DNA of 24,200 nt from Bacteroidia bacterium (lineage in GTDB: Bacteria; Bacteroidota; Bacteroidia; Bacteroidales; VadinHA17), in assembly GCA_026391515.1 (NCBI GenBank), contig JAPLEC010000402.1, positions 1-24,200 on the forward strand, in the 5' to 3' direction. Shown piece after piece: positions 1-8,939 of the stretch. The notes under the pieces were generated by a model. That model had not been told where the DNA came from, did not search any database, and worked only from the letters and a program-made list of their open reading frames with translations. The stretch's first letter is position 1. Each line of letters starts with the position of its first letter. Both the position numbers and the translations under genes were made by a program.

Positions 1-15
1 AGAAGGTTTAACATT

Positions 16-2628
16 TTGACAATAAGCATTATGCTCGTTTCTGCCGGCACAATAATCTTTGCCCCGCAGGTAATTGCGCAATCATCTGTTCCCAGACCCG
101 AAGAACACTTTGGATTTGTTCCCGGTACTGACCGTATGCTGTTTGATTATGAAGAAATGATAAATTACTTCATTAAGCTTGATCAGGTCTCTCCAATGAT
201 CAGGCTTGTTGAGATCGGTCTTAGTCCGATGGGTAAAAAGATGTACATCATTTTCGTATCATCTGAAAATAACATTAAGAATCTTGATAAATTCCGTGAA
301 ATAAACAGGGAACTTGCATTGAATCCGGCACTATCTGAAGCGAAACGAGCAGAGTATATAAGAGAAGGCAGAGTCTTCTTCCTGGCTACCCTGTCAATGC
401 ATTCCACTGAAGTGGCACCGTCTCAGGCAGCTCCGCTTATTGCCTATAAGCTGATTACTTCAGCGGATCCACAGGTTACTAAATATCTGGATGATGTTGT
501 ATATATGATAATACCCAGTCAGAATCCCGATGGTATGGATCTGGTGGTTGAAAACTATAAAAAATATAAGGGTACCAAATATGAAGGTGCTTCATTGCCA
601 GGAGTGTACCATAAATATGTCGGACATGACAACAACCGTGATTTTGTCAGCCTCACACAGACGGATACAAGGGCTGTCTCCCGTGTATTCAGCCTCGATT
701 GGTTTCCACAGGTATTGATTGAGAAACATCAGATGGGATCTGCAGGCATTCGTTATTATGTTCCTCCTTCCCACGATCCCATTGCAGAAAATGTCGATGC
801 AGGATTATGGAACTGGACAGGAACATTCAGGACAAATATGTTACGTGATCTTACAAATGAAGGGCTTGCAGGAGTGGGACAGAAGACAATTTATGATGAT
901 TACTGGCCAGGCTCAACAGAAACCTGTTTATGGAAAAATGTAATTGGCATGCTTACTGAAGCTGCCGGTGTGAAAGATGCAACCCCGGTTTATATAGAGC
1001 CCGGTGAACTGCAGGCAAGTGGCAAAGGCCTCTCGGAATACGAAAAAAGCATCAACTTCCCTTTGCCCTGGGAAGGAGGATGGTGGCATCTGAGTGATAT
1101 TGTCAAACTTGAGATTTCATCTACATTCTCAATTATTAAAACAGCTTCTTTACTAAAAAATGATATTCTCAAATTCAGAAATGATATTTGCAGGAAAGAA
1201 GTGGAGAAAGGAAGATCTCAACCTCCCTATTATTATGTCGTTCCGCGGGAGCAGGCCGATCAAAGTGAATTTATCGGCCTGATCGAACTTATGAAGGAAC
1301 ATGGTATCAATACTTTCCAGCTTAAGAAAGATTATACTCTCAATGGCATTAATCTTAAAGAAGGTGATATAGTTTATCCGCTGGCACAGCCATTCCGGGC
1401 ATTTGTCAAGGAGGTGATGGAAATACAGGAATACCCGGTCAGACATTATACACCCGATGGCATAATAATCCGCCCGTATGACATTACCAGCTGGTCATTG
1501 CCTCTTCACCGCGGGCTGGTATCTCACGAAATAAAATCGCGTGATGTTGCTTTCGAAGCTTTGCTGAAGCCTCTTTCAGAAAACTATTCCACGTTACGTG
1601 ATACTTATAAACTCCCCGCAGTTTTCCCTGTCACCAGTAACGGCAGCTTTAAGGCTGCTTTTATCGCCATGCAGAATGGACTGAAGGTTGGTCGTCTCAG
1701 TCAGGAGGTTCAAATTGCCGGAAAGCTGTACGGAAAGGGGAGCTTTGTTATCCAGGGTAAAGATGAAGGCTTATTAAAAAGCATCGTAAAAGAATCACTC
1801 ACCGAACCCGGATTTGCTGACCAGCCTGGTAAACTAGTCATTACAGATGTCACTTTGCCACGCATTGCGCTTGTTGAGACCTATTTCAGTGATGTAGATG
1901 CCGGATGGACCCGGTATCTTTTCGATACCTATAAACTGCCTTATATTGTTGTGCATCCTGATGAATTTGAAAAAACAGACTTCACAAAAGATTTTGATAT
2001 TGTAATCATTCCCAGCTCGAATAAGTCCCTGCTCCTTAATGGGAAACCCGGAACTGAAGGTAGTTACATCATGAGCAATTATCATCCTGATTACCAGAAA
2101 GGTATGGGCAAAAAAGGATTGGAGAAACTGTTGCTCTTTATCAATCAGGGAGGAAAGGTCATATCGTGGGGTCAGTCCACCGACCTTTTTACAGGTATGC
2201 TCGAGATAACAACAGGAGAAACGAAAGAAGAATTCACATTTCCTTTTACCAATATGGCTGACCAGGCGCAAAAAGAAGGACTTTTCATTCCGGGCTCATG
2301 GGTACATATGAAACTGAAGGAGGATAATCCACTAACCTATGGCATGCCATCTGAAGCAGGTATTTTTTATCGCGGTCAACCGCTGTTCATTACCAGCATC
2401 CCGCGATTCGATATGGACCGCAGGGTGATCGGGGTATTCCCGGGGAAAGAAATTCTTATCAGCGGATATGTTGAGAAAGAAGAAAAAATGGCTGACAAGG
2501 CAGCTTTGATATGGATAAAGAAGGGTAAAGGACAGGTTGTTCTTTACGCCTTTAATCCCCAGTTCAGGGCATCAACTCAGGCAACATATAAGCTTCTGTT
2601 CAATGCTCTTTTTCTTCAACCGGTTTAA
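16..2628 (+). CDS. Exported M14-family zinc carboxypeptidase with C-terminal amidotransferase-like domain
   Basis: A predicted secreted metallopeptidase of 870 residues. The start is a TTG followed by a hydrophobic signal peptide ending near residue 21 (VIAQ); a start upstream of the window cannot be excluded. The M14 signature is complete: zinc ligands His129 and Glu132 (HSTE) and His238 (EKHQMG), substrate-binding Asn-Arg in NNRD (206-209), NPDG at 170-173, and the likely catalytic Glu315 in LTEAAG. M14 enzymes remove C-terminal residues from peptides; the substrate cannot be told. Residues from about 615 to the end (beginning RIALVETYFSDVDAGWTRYL) resemble a class I glutamine-amidotransferase-like fold, an arrangement known in large bacterial M14 proteins. 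It probably acts in the periplasm or outside the cell. It is convergent with the transporter gene; no clear terminator lies in the 57-bp gap. Confidence 0.88.
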   Translation: MTISIMLVSAGTIIFAPQVIAQSSVPRPEEHFGFVPGTDRMLFDYEEMINYFIKLDQVSPMIRLVEIGLSPMGKKMYIIFVSSENNIKNLDKFREINRELALNPALSEAKRAEYIREGRVFFLATLSMHSTEVAPSQAAPLIAYKLITSADPQVTKYLDDVVYMIIPSQNPDGMDLVVENYKKYKGTKYEGASLPGVYHKYVGHDNNRDFVSLTQTDTRAVSRVFSLDWFPQVLIEKHQMGSAGIRYYVPPSHDPIAENVDAGLWNWTGTFRTNMLRDLTNEGLAGVGQKTIYDDYWPGSTETCLWKNVIGMLTEAAGVKDATPVYIEPGELQASGKGLSEYEKSINFPLPWEGGWWHLSDIVKLEISSTFSIIKTASLLKNDILKFRNDICRKEVEKGRSQPPYYYVVPREQADQSEFIGLIELMKEHGINTFQLKKDYTLNGINLKEGDIVYPLAQPFRAFVKEVMEIQEYPVRHYTPDGIIIRPYDITSWSLPLHRGLVSHEIKSRDVAFEALLKPLSENYSTLRDTYKLPAVFPVTSNGSFKAAFIAMQNGLKVGRLSQEVQIAGKLYGKGSFVIQGKDEGLLKSIVKESLTEPGFADQPGKLVITDVTLPRIALVETYFSDVDAGWTRYLFDTYKLPYIVVHPDEFEKTDFTKDFDIVIIPSSNKSLLLNGKPGTEGSYIMSNYHPDYQKGMGKKGLEKLLLFINQGGKVISWGQSTDLFTGMLEITTGETKEEFTFPFTNMADQAQKEGLFIPGSWVHMKLKEDNPLTYGMPSEAGIFYRGQPLFITSIPRFDMDRRVIGVFPGKEILISGYVEKEEKMADKAALIWIKKGKGQVVLYAFNPQFRASTQATYKLLFNALFLQPV

Positions 2629-2685
2629 TGATGAAACAAAAAAGGCTGTCGCCGGTATGAAATTAGGGCGAGAGGGGGAGAGCCA

Positions 2686-3942
2686 TTAAGCCTTTCTCAC
2701 TTTATATCCATTTATACCATAATACAATATAAATGCAAAGCATACCAGCGGTACAATAAAACCAGGTGCCATCATCTTTGTAACATCAGCAATGCGCCCC
2801 ATTATTACAGGAATAATTGCACCACCTACTATCGACATTACAAGAAATGAAGATGCTTTCTTTGTCAATGGACCCAATTCTTTTATCCCTAACGCGAAAA
2901 TTGTGGGAAACATTACTGATTCGAAGAAATAAGTAGCAAACAGAGCAATTACAGATATCCATCCAAGTCCTGCAACGACAAGACTCATGGTTATAACATT
3001 CATAAAAGCGTAAAATGCCAGAAGCCTGTTTGGTCTGACAACACGCATGAATAATGTACTGCCAGTAAACCTTCCTAACCAGAACAATCCAAATCCTCCG
3101 AATGCCAGTATTTTCGACGCCTGAAGGTTGGTTATTTTAGGCATCTCCTCAGTTACATAATTGATGAAAAAGCTGTTTATCCCTGTCTGTGCTGCGACAT
3201 AAAGGAACTGTGCGACCACGGCAAGAATAAAATGAGGATGTTTTAACAGGTCCCTGATCTTAGCCTTACCTGCTTCACTCTTACTATCCTGAGATTCCTC
3301 CTTGACCGGTGGAAACTTGACACGCCAGAAAAAGATTGCTACAATCAGTACCAGTGTTCCTATTAAAAGATAGGGAAGTGCAATGGAAGCAAACTTGTTC
3401 CCGTTAACTCTACTGCTTACTGAAAAAATAAGCGCCCCTCCTACCAGCGGTCCGGCAATCCAGCCTAATCCGTTAAATGATTGTGAAAAGTTAATCCGCC
3501 TTTCTCCTGATTCCGGTGGACCAAGAACAGTTGTGTATGGATTTGCGGCTGTTTCAAGACAGGTAAGACCACATGCAATTATAAACAGACAGATCAGAAA
3601 ACTCCCAAAAGTCTGGATCAAAGTTGCCGGGAACATCAGAAATGCACCTGCTGCAAAAAGAAGAAGTCCGAAAATTATTCCCCGTTTGTATCCGACTTTT
3701 TGCATTAATAAACCTGCCGGAAGCGCCATAAGGAAATACCCGCCATAGAAAACAAACTGAAGAAAAGCTGATTTCATTTTTGACATACTCAGCAATTCCT
3801 GGAAATGTTTGTTCAGAACATCAATGCATCCGTGGGCAAAGCCCCATAAAAAAAAGAGACTGGTTACGAGAATAAATGGTATCAGAAATCCCTGATAAAC
3901 AAATCTTTGCTTGTTATTATCAATAGAAAGGCCGTTATTCAT
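2686..3942 (-). CDS. Sugar MFS transporter, FucP-like (FHS family)
   Basis: A proton-coupled sugar permease of about 418 residues with 12 predicted hydrophobic segments. The N-terminal part is strongly FucP-like: FFLWGFAHG, then DVLNKHFQ, then FYGGYFLMALPAGLLMQK with a following KRGI, which is the typical FHS-family order. Substrates of the family include fucose, glucose, galactose and N-acetylhexosamines; which one applies here is unknown. I place the start at ATG 3942; a TTG two codons upstream is less likely. It is the last gene of the minus-strand redox module, but a strong hairpin terminator lies between it and the SDR gene, so it may be transcribed separately or through partial read-through. 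Membrane protein, inner membrane. Confidence 0.86.
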   Translation of the reverse strand: MNNGLSIDNNKQRFVYQGFLIPFILVTSLFFLWGFAHGCIDVLNKHFQELLSMSKMKSAFLQFVFYGGYFLMALPAGLLMQKVGYKRGIIFGLLLFAAGAFLMFPATLIQTFGSFLICLFIIACGLTCLETAANPYTTVLGPPESGERRINFSQSFNGLGWIAGPLVGGALIFSVSSRVNGNKFASIALPYLLIGTLVLIVAIFFWRVKFPPVKEESQDSKSEAGKAKIRDLLKHPHFILAVVAQFLYVAAQTGINSFFINYVTEEMPKITNLQASKILAFGGFGLFWLGRFTGSTLFMRVVRPNRLLAFYAFMNVITMSLVVAGLGWISVIALFATYFFESVMFPTIFALGIKELGPLTKKASSFLVMSIVGGAIIPVIMGRIADVTKMMAPGFIVPLVCFAFILYYGINGYKVRKA

Positions 3943-4035
3943 AAACAATTTGTTTTAATCATTAACAAGATTGTTATGATTTCCGACTTTTCCAAAAGAA
4001 TGTTTTGATTTTTATTTCAGGTCTTAAAAGAGTTG

Positions 4036-4065
4036 AAAAAAAGGCACGGATTATAAATCCGCGCC
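4036..4065 (-). terminator. Intrinsic terminator after the SDR gene
   Basis: On the minus strand a 10-bp stem, with one G-U pair, closes on a 3-nt loop (GGCGCGGATT, TAT, AATCCGTGCC) and is followed directly by a run of seven T. It lies 21 bases past the SDR stop codon and about 95 bases before the FucP-like start, so it should end or attenuate the three-gene transcript. Confidence 0.85.
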
Positions 4066-4086
4066 ATCGCTTTTAAGAATTTACGA

Positions 4087-4866
4087 TTATAACCGATTTA
4101 TATTAAGGCCCCCGCTGATCTCAAATACCATTCCGGTCGAGAAATCCCAGTCGCCACGGGCTATTGATGCTACTGCTTTACCGATATCTTCAGGTATCCC
4201 CCATCTGTTTTGCGGAACCCGCCCTTCATGAATCATCTTTTCATATTTATCTTTGACTTTCACCGTCATATCGGTCTGGATTATTCCCGGACGAACTTCA
4301 AAAACTCTGATTTCCTCCTTTGCAAGGCGGTCTGCAAATATTGTAGAAGCCATACTGAGCCCGGCTTTTGAAACACAATATTCTGATCTGTTGGTTGAGG
4401 TAAGCGTAGATGAGACTGATGTAACAAAAATAATAACAGGCTTATAATCAACAATCTTTTGTTTCAGCCAGATCATTTCCTTTGCAATTTTCTGAGCGAA
4501 AAAAATCGGTCCTTTAAGATTAATATTCAGAACCCTGTTATAGCTTTCCTCAGTCATTTCGAGAAGATCGTTTCTCTGAAGCGGTGCAACACCGGCATTA
4601 TTTACTAGGATATCTATCCTGCCATACCGTTCAAGAATATTTGAAACTACTTCGGTCTGGCATCCTGTACATGATATATCGAGACCGACCGGGAAAAATT
4701 CAACACCTTTTTTTTCAACTTCTTTATTAAGAATCCCCATTCCCTCACTATCTATCGAACGGGCTATTGCAGCAATATCAAAACCCTCCGATGCCAGGGA
4801 AATTGCTACGGCTCTGCCTATTCCCCTGCTCGCGCCTGTAATAACTGCTACAGGTTTATGATTCAT
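4087..4866 (-). CDS. Short-chain dehydrogenase/reductase, FabG-like
   Basis: A classical SDR of 259 residues, expected to oxidise or reduce a hydroxyl/keto group with NAD(P). It shows the Rossmann motif TGASRGIG (10-17), NNAG (89-92), the catalytic Ser near 150-153 (VTSVSS) and Tyr163-x3-Lys167 (YCVSK), with the usual C-terminal SGG. Despite the similarity to 3-ketoacyl-ACP reductases, the setting (no fatty-acid genes; beside two flavoproteins and a sugar permease) points to catabolic sugar or polyol oxidation; that is inference. It lies 71 bases after the FAD-protein gene and is followed by a terminator. Confidence 0.9.
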   Translation of the reverse strand: MNHKPVAVITGASRGIGRAVAISLASEGFDIAAIARSIDSEGMGILNKEVEKKGVEFFPVGLDISCTGCQTEVVSNILERYGRIDILVNNAGVAPLQRNDLLEMTEESYNRVLNINLKGPIFFAQKIAKEMIWLKQKIVDYKPVIIFVTSVSSTLTSTNRSEYCVSKAGLSMASTIFADRLAKEEIRVFEVRPGIIQTDMTVKVKDKYEKMIHEGRVPQNRWGIPEDIGKAVASIARGDWDFSTGMVFEISGGLNINRL

Positions 4867-4937
4867 CCTAAAAAAGTATTATCAGGTTCAGATTTATCAG
4901 AAATATGGCGGTAAAGGTAATAATTTGCCTGATTTGT

Positions 4938-6911
4938 TCAACACCCGATGTAATTATCTTCCATATAATCTTTCCAGACTTTTTCAAACCAGAGATCTTG
5001 TTTTGGTAACTCTCTGACATTTACAAGCTTCCTGAAGATCTTGCCATTTCGTATACCTATTTCCAGAATATCATTCTCAATATCCCTGTCGTACCGACAA
5101 AGATCCGGTTTAAATGCCTGTCTGCTATTTTCACCTTTTATTACCAGGTAAGAACCTCGGCTTCTCCCACCTTTCTCAAGATATGTTTTTATTGCATCCA
5201 GATAGATATAATGAGTCAGACAATTATCAGTCAACAGATATGATTCAGCAAGCTCTTTTACTGAACCGGCACCAATATTATCGTTTATATGCTTCAGCAT
5301 AACTCCAGCTGCAGACGAAGCAGCGGTCACCTTTTTTAAATCTCTGATTATTCCACCAGCTTCCGACATACGCTTTTTGATCTCAAAAGAATATTTCCTG
5401 TTTCTCCCGGAGGTGCCTGATGTCAACCACTTTTTCGCCAGTGCCAGCTCTGATGCAATCTGTTCCTTTGCTTCCTGCATGAATACCTTTGTATCAGTTG
5501 GTTGTTGATTGTACAATTTTGAAATATATTTTGCTGCTCTGTAACTCCCGACCTGTCCCGAGTTAAGAGCTGATCCTCCCGGCCTGCAAACACCATGCGA
5601 ACCATTTACCTCACCCACCGGGAAAAGGTGTCTCAGATCTGATTCCCACCAGATATTTGCTTTAAGACCGCCGTTGTTATGCTGGGCACAAACAGCAATC
5701 TGAAGAGGCTCAGATGATAAATCGATACCATGTTCCTTATAAAGTGAAAATGCGGGAGCATTAAGTGCAAGCAACCTTTCGAGGGGACTATTTTTTAAAG
5801 CTCCGGAATTAGAAAGATATTTAGATACTTCGGAGTCAAGCTTTTTAAGTGTAAAAGTTACACTATTTCCAAATGAAGGATTTTTAGTATAATCGAGGTA
5901 TACATTTCTTCCCTTATCTGTAATCTCTCTGAATACCAGGAGATCAATGAGAGAAGAGCCATATCCGGTAATTTTCTTCGGATCGAAAGGCCATTGATAA
6001 CCTTTCAGGAAGATCGCTTTTGTAAGTGTCTTGATATCAGGAAAATATTCGTTTAGAAATTCTCTTGCATCATTACCTTTTTTATCGGTAGAAAAATATC
6101 TGGGGATTGCCTGCTGATAGCTTCCTGAAAGGTTCCATCTGAATTTTACAGATGCGATACCAAACTGCGATTCAGTAAGATTTTGTCCTGTTGCTCCGGC
6201 TTTAAATGCAATGCCTATAGATCCGTTTTGCGATAATGGATAAACACTGGTTTCATATATCCCTGCAGGACCGCCTGTTCCCAGTATTATATTTTCAGCA
6301 TTGAACAGAACAAAAGCATTTTTCGGATCTTTTATCCTGGTATTTATTGCCAGGGCCCCGGTCACTCTTGACCTGTTTCGGTCAGTAATCAGGGAAATTA
6401 TCTGGTGATGGTTCAGTATTCTGATCTTTTGTTTTTTTACTTCACGGGCAAGGGCTTCGAACATTTTTTTTGAAGTGTACGGACCGGCTGAAGTGGCTCT
6501 TGAACGAGGATCATGATCTGTTTTATATCCTGCAAATGCACCATATTTATCATAAGGAAAAGGAACTCCCAGCCTGACAAGATTCATGAATGCCAATACT
6601 GATCCCTGTGCTTCACAGAGCGCAATATCTCCATGCATGCATTTGCCATTGAAAAGGTCTTGTGCCATTTCTAATACTGAATCCGGTTTTTCTCCGGAAA
6701 GCGAAAGCTTATAATATGTCTGTTTATCTGATCCGGCATTGTTTGAGGTTCCTCCCCCCCATTGCGAAGTTGCAATGATAAGGTCTTTTTGTCCAAAGGA
6801 GTGAAGAGAAACTGCAGCATTTAGTGCAGCAGCTCCGCTGCCGACCACCAGTGTGTTAACCCCGTAACAGCTGATATCAAAGCCTTCAATTTTTATTATT
6901 TCATTTTCCAT
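4938..6911 (-). CDS. FAD-binding oxidoreductase, fumarate-reductase/succinate-dehydrogenase flavoprotein type
   Basis: A soluble flavoprotein of 657 residues. The N-terminal dinucleotide-binding motif is VVGSGAAAL (22-30); GTGG at 211-214 and a C-terminal GE-N-G-HG segment (433-440) followed by RPGGSALNSGQ complete an SdhA/FrdA/aspartate-oxidase-like FAD fold. The covalent-FAD histidine motif of SdhA is absent (GGTSNNAG instead), as is the HPTG catalytic segment, while HNNGG (411-415) resembles the other active-site histidine motif. It is therefore unlikely to be a true fumarate reductase, and no iron-sulfur or membrane subunit is nearby. Its start overlaps the end of the OYE-type gene by 11 bases, implying coupled expression and probably a functional pair. 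Confidence 0.82.
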   Translation of the reverse strand: MENEIIKIEGFDISCYGVNTLVVGSGAAALNAAVSLHSFGQKDLIIATSQWGGGTSNNAGSDKQTYYKLSLSGEKPDSVLEMAQDLFNGKCMHGDIALCEAQGSVLAFMNLVRLGVPFPYDKYGAFAGYKTDHDPRSRATSAGPYTSKKMFEALAREVKKQKIRILNHHQIISLITDRNRSRVTGALAINTRIKDPKNAFVLFNAENIILGTGGPAGIYETSVYPLSQNGSIGIAFKAGATGQNLTESQFGIASVKFRWNLSGSYQQAIPRYFSTDKKGNDAREFLNEYFPDIKTLTKAIFLKGYQWPFDPKKITGYGSSLIDLLVFREITDKGRNVYLDYTKNPSFGNSVTFTLKKLDSEVSKYLSNSGALKNSPLERLLALNAPAFSLYKEHGIDLSSEPLQIAVCAQHNNGGLKANIWWESDLRHLFPVGEVNGSHGVCRPGGSALNSGQVGSYRAAKYISKLYNQQPTDTKVFMQEAKEQIASELALAKKWLTSGTSGRNRKYSFEIKKRMSEAGGIIRDLKKVTAASSAAGVMLKHINDNIGAGSVKELAESYLLTDNCLTHYIYLDAIKTYLEKGGRSRGSYLVIKGENSRQAFKPDLCRYDRDIENDILEIGIRNGKIFRKLVNVRELPKQDLWFEKVWKDYMEDNYIGC

Positions 6912-8211
6912 CGGCGATCAGTTTTTTCAGTTCAGTCCCATATATTTCCCTGTCGTGTATCACACATCCGCCCGGCCGTAAATTACTAATCAGCCGTGTG
7001 CAGCCTGAGCAGGTAATGCAAAACTTTGAAGGATCGGCTTTTCCGCTTTTTACTATGTCTGACGGCATCGAAGGATATGCAAATGAGTTTCTTCCAAAAC
7101 CAATAAATGATGCATCTCCATTCCTGATAACAGCAGCTCCGACATTAGGGGCAAATTGCCGCAGATAAGAATAAGCTGACCCTACAAAAAATATTTCCGG
7201 GAATCTTTTCTGGAAAACGGAGGTTCCGTTTATCATTCTCATAACCCCTTCAAGGGGGTGTTCTTCCGGAATCTGTTGTCCGGGTATCGGAGTATCAAAA
7301 GGTCGTGTTATGTGAGGATTGAAATACGGACTGCCCATGCTTATGTTTATGAGTTTTATTCCTTTTTTGAGAAGCTCTTCGACGAGCATTAATGGTTCAG
7401 AGAAATCTGGCTGGTTATTTTCATCCACACCAAATCCTCCACTACAACAATCTGATATGGTTAACCTTGTTGTTATAAGCATATTGGGTACTTCTGCTTT
7501 TATCCGGTCGATGGTTTCAAGCATAAAATGAAATCTTTTCAGTGGCTCTGAACCTCCGTAAATGCTGTTCTCTCTTAGTTTTGCAGATAGCAAATCAACC
7601 ATCAGGTAACCGTGACAGGCCTTAAGGTCGATTGCATCAAACCCTGAGCCGGCTGCAAGCTTTGCTGCCGTAACATACTGATCCTGAATTTTTCCCAGAT
7701 TATCATCTGTGAGTACAATTGGTTGTTCTTTATCGAGCACAGGATTCACTGCAGCAACGAGCGGTTTTGCTTTTCCTTCGGGTTTGCTGTACCTGCCGGA
7801 ATGAGTAAGCTGAATTATAAGCAGCGGTCTTCTTCCTAAATTGTCAGCTGCTTGTTTTGATTCATTGACCAGAATAGAGAAAGTCTTCAGATTTCTTTTA
7901 TTAATCAAAAGCTGATTAGGATTTGATCTGCCTTCAGGAGTAACGGCAACTGCTTCGAACCAGATGATTCCGCTTCCACCTTGAGCGTACCTGAGATAAC
8001 GTCTTTTTGTAAGAGGAGATGGTGAACCATCAGCCGATGAATCGTATCCTTCCATTGGCTGTACAACCAGTCTGTTCAGAATTTGGAATCCATCAACCAC
8101 CACCGGATTCAATAATGGTGAAATATCATAACTAAAAGGGAGCTTGTACCCAAGCTCCCGTGCCTTCAGTATAAGTTCATCTTTTGATTTAAACCTGAAC
8201 CGTTCGTGCAT
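6901..8211 (-). CDS. NADH:flavin oxidoreductase / Old Yellow Enzyme family with C-terminal Cys4 cluster motif
   Basis: A 436-residue FMN TIM-barrel protein. Family hallmarks are LNRLVVQPMEG (45-55), QLTHSGRYS (134-142), HGYL (200-203) and N..YGGS with a following R (215-226). The C-terminus carries Cys398, Cys401, Cys404 and Cys416 (spacing 2, 2, 11), close to the 4Fe-4S motif of the 2,4-dienoyl-CoA reductase and trimethylamine dehydrogenase branch. Those enzymes continue into FAD- and NAD(P)H-binding domains; this protein stops soon after the cysteines, and the next gene, overlapping by 11 bases, encodes a separate FAD protein. I infer that it is the substrate-reducing or -oxidising unit of a two-component flavoenzyme. 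It is the first gene of the module. No convincing promoter was found in the 90 bases upstream. Confidence 0.88.
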   Translation of the reverse strand: MHERFRFKSKDELILKARELGYKLPFSYDISPLLNPVVVDGFQILNRLVVQPMEGYDSSADGSPSPLTKRRYLRYAQGGSGIIWFEAVAVTPEGRSNPNQLLINKRNLKTFSILVNESKQAADNLGRRPLLIIQLTHSGRYSKPEGKAKPLVAAVNPVLDKEQPIVLTDDNLGKIQDQYVTAAKLAAGSGFDAIDLKACHGYLMVDLLSAKLRENSIYGGSEPLKRFHFMLETIDRIKAEVPNMLITTRLTISDCCSGGFGVDENNQPDFSEPLMLVEELLKKGIKLINISMGSPYFNPHITRPFDTPIPGQQIPEEHPLEGVMRMINGTSVFQKRFPEIFFVGSAYSYLRQFAPNVGAAVIRNGDASFIGFGRNSFAYPSMPSDIVKSGKADPSKFCITCSGCTRLISNLRPGGCVIHDREIYGTELKKLIADGK

Positions 8212-8302
8212 CTATTTTGTTCTTTCGGTACCGGTAAAAATTATTACCAATAAAGATAACAAAATCGCACTGATACTTATCGCGTTCAGCTATTTGAATT
8301 TA

Positions 8303-8740
8303 CTAACTACTTGCCCGATCTGCAATTATGGCCATGTTCATGACATAGGTATCACTTCCCTCAATACTTGTCTGGTCTATCATTAAAATCATCCTGGTAT
8401 CTGTGACAGTGTAGGTCATTGCCATTACTGTATTATCTTCATCATCAAGGGTTACAGTAATAGTATTCCCGCTTAATACCCAGGTGAAGTTCTGATCTTT
8501 AACATCGCCTGTCCAGTGTTCTCCGGTTCCACCGTCGAAAATCTTAATTACCATGTCTCCCGGATCATACAAATCAATGCTCTCGCTATACTTCTCATTA
8601 TTTAAATAAACAACCGTTGACTGGGAACGAACATTCCATATCCCTACAAAAAGACTCACTTCTTCATCTTTCTTACAACTGGAAGATACCAGAGCAAGGA
8701 AAAAGATAATCAAACCTGTAAAAGAGATAAATTTTTTCAT
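8303..8740 (-). CDS. Small lipoprotein, lipocalin-like (paralog 1 of 3)
   Basis: A lipoprotein of 145 residues. The ATG at 8740 begins MKKFISFTGL, a signal peptide ending in a lipobox at Cys22 (VSSSC) followed by KKDE. The body has a G-x-W-N start and alternating beta strands ending in a V-T-D-T-R segment, as in the small lipocalin-like or DUF-type lipoproteins common in Bacteroidota that carry a W-x-V ... L ... W-x-L pattern. Likely on the outer membrane; ligand and function unknown. Its signal peptide and 5' leader are nearly identical to those of the neighbour at 8940-9401, so the two arose by tandem duplication. Start codons further upstream (TTG at 8764) are unlikely because they lie in the leader. 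Confidence 0.8.
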   Translation of the reverse strand: MKKFISFTGLIIFFLALVSSSCKKDEEVSLFVGIWNVRSQSTVVYLNNEKYSESIDLYDPGDMVIKIFDGGTGEHWTGDVKDQNFTWVLSGNTITVTLDDEDNTVMAMTYTVTDTRMILMIDQTSIEGSDTYVMNMAIIADRASS

Positions 8741-8761
8741 AATACTGGTTATTTGTTTATA

Positions 8762-8769
8762 CAAAGTTA
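8762..8769 (-). promoter_or_regulatory. Bacteroidota -7 box for lipoprotein 1
   Basis: TAACTTTG on the minus strand matches TAnnTTTG, 21 bases before the chosen start codon. The -33 element is weak (T-rich, no clear TTG). The same octamer and the following TATAAAC occur before paralog 2. Confidence 0.55.
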
Positions 8770-8846
8770 AGATAACTTTTGTTATAAATTAAAAGCGTGA
8801 TTATAAGTCTTTTATTGTATCCTTAACAACAATAAAATATTAAAGT

Positions 8847-8873
8847 AAAAAAGGAGCTTATTCGGGCTCCTTT
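8847..8873 (-). terminator. Intrinsic terminator after lipoprotein 2
   Basis: A perfect 8-bp stem (AAAGGAGC / GCTCCTTT) with an 8-base loop; on the minus strand it runs into a T tract. It lies 67 bases past the stop of the second lipoprotein gene. The A run on the other side could let it act in both directions. Confidence 0.85.
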
Positions 8874-8939
8874 GTATATACGATAAAGATGACGCAATTG
8901 CAGAGTTTTTTGCCTGATTCAATATCGCTATTTTAGTTC

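Noticed and set aside
1834..2271. A 145-codon open frame on the minus strand inside the carboxypeptidase gene
   Set aside because: It lies wholly opposite a well-supported gene with complete M14 motifs; its translation has no recognisable domain and an irregular Cys/His-rich composition typical of antisense frames.
8212..8302. Possible promoter or terminator between lipoprotein 1 and the OYE gene
   Set aside because: Only a 7-of-8 match to TAnnTTTG (TATCTTTA) with no -33 TTG, and a weak 5-bp hairpin without a T run.
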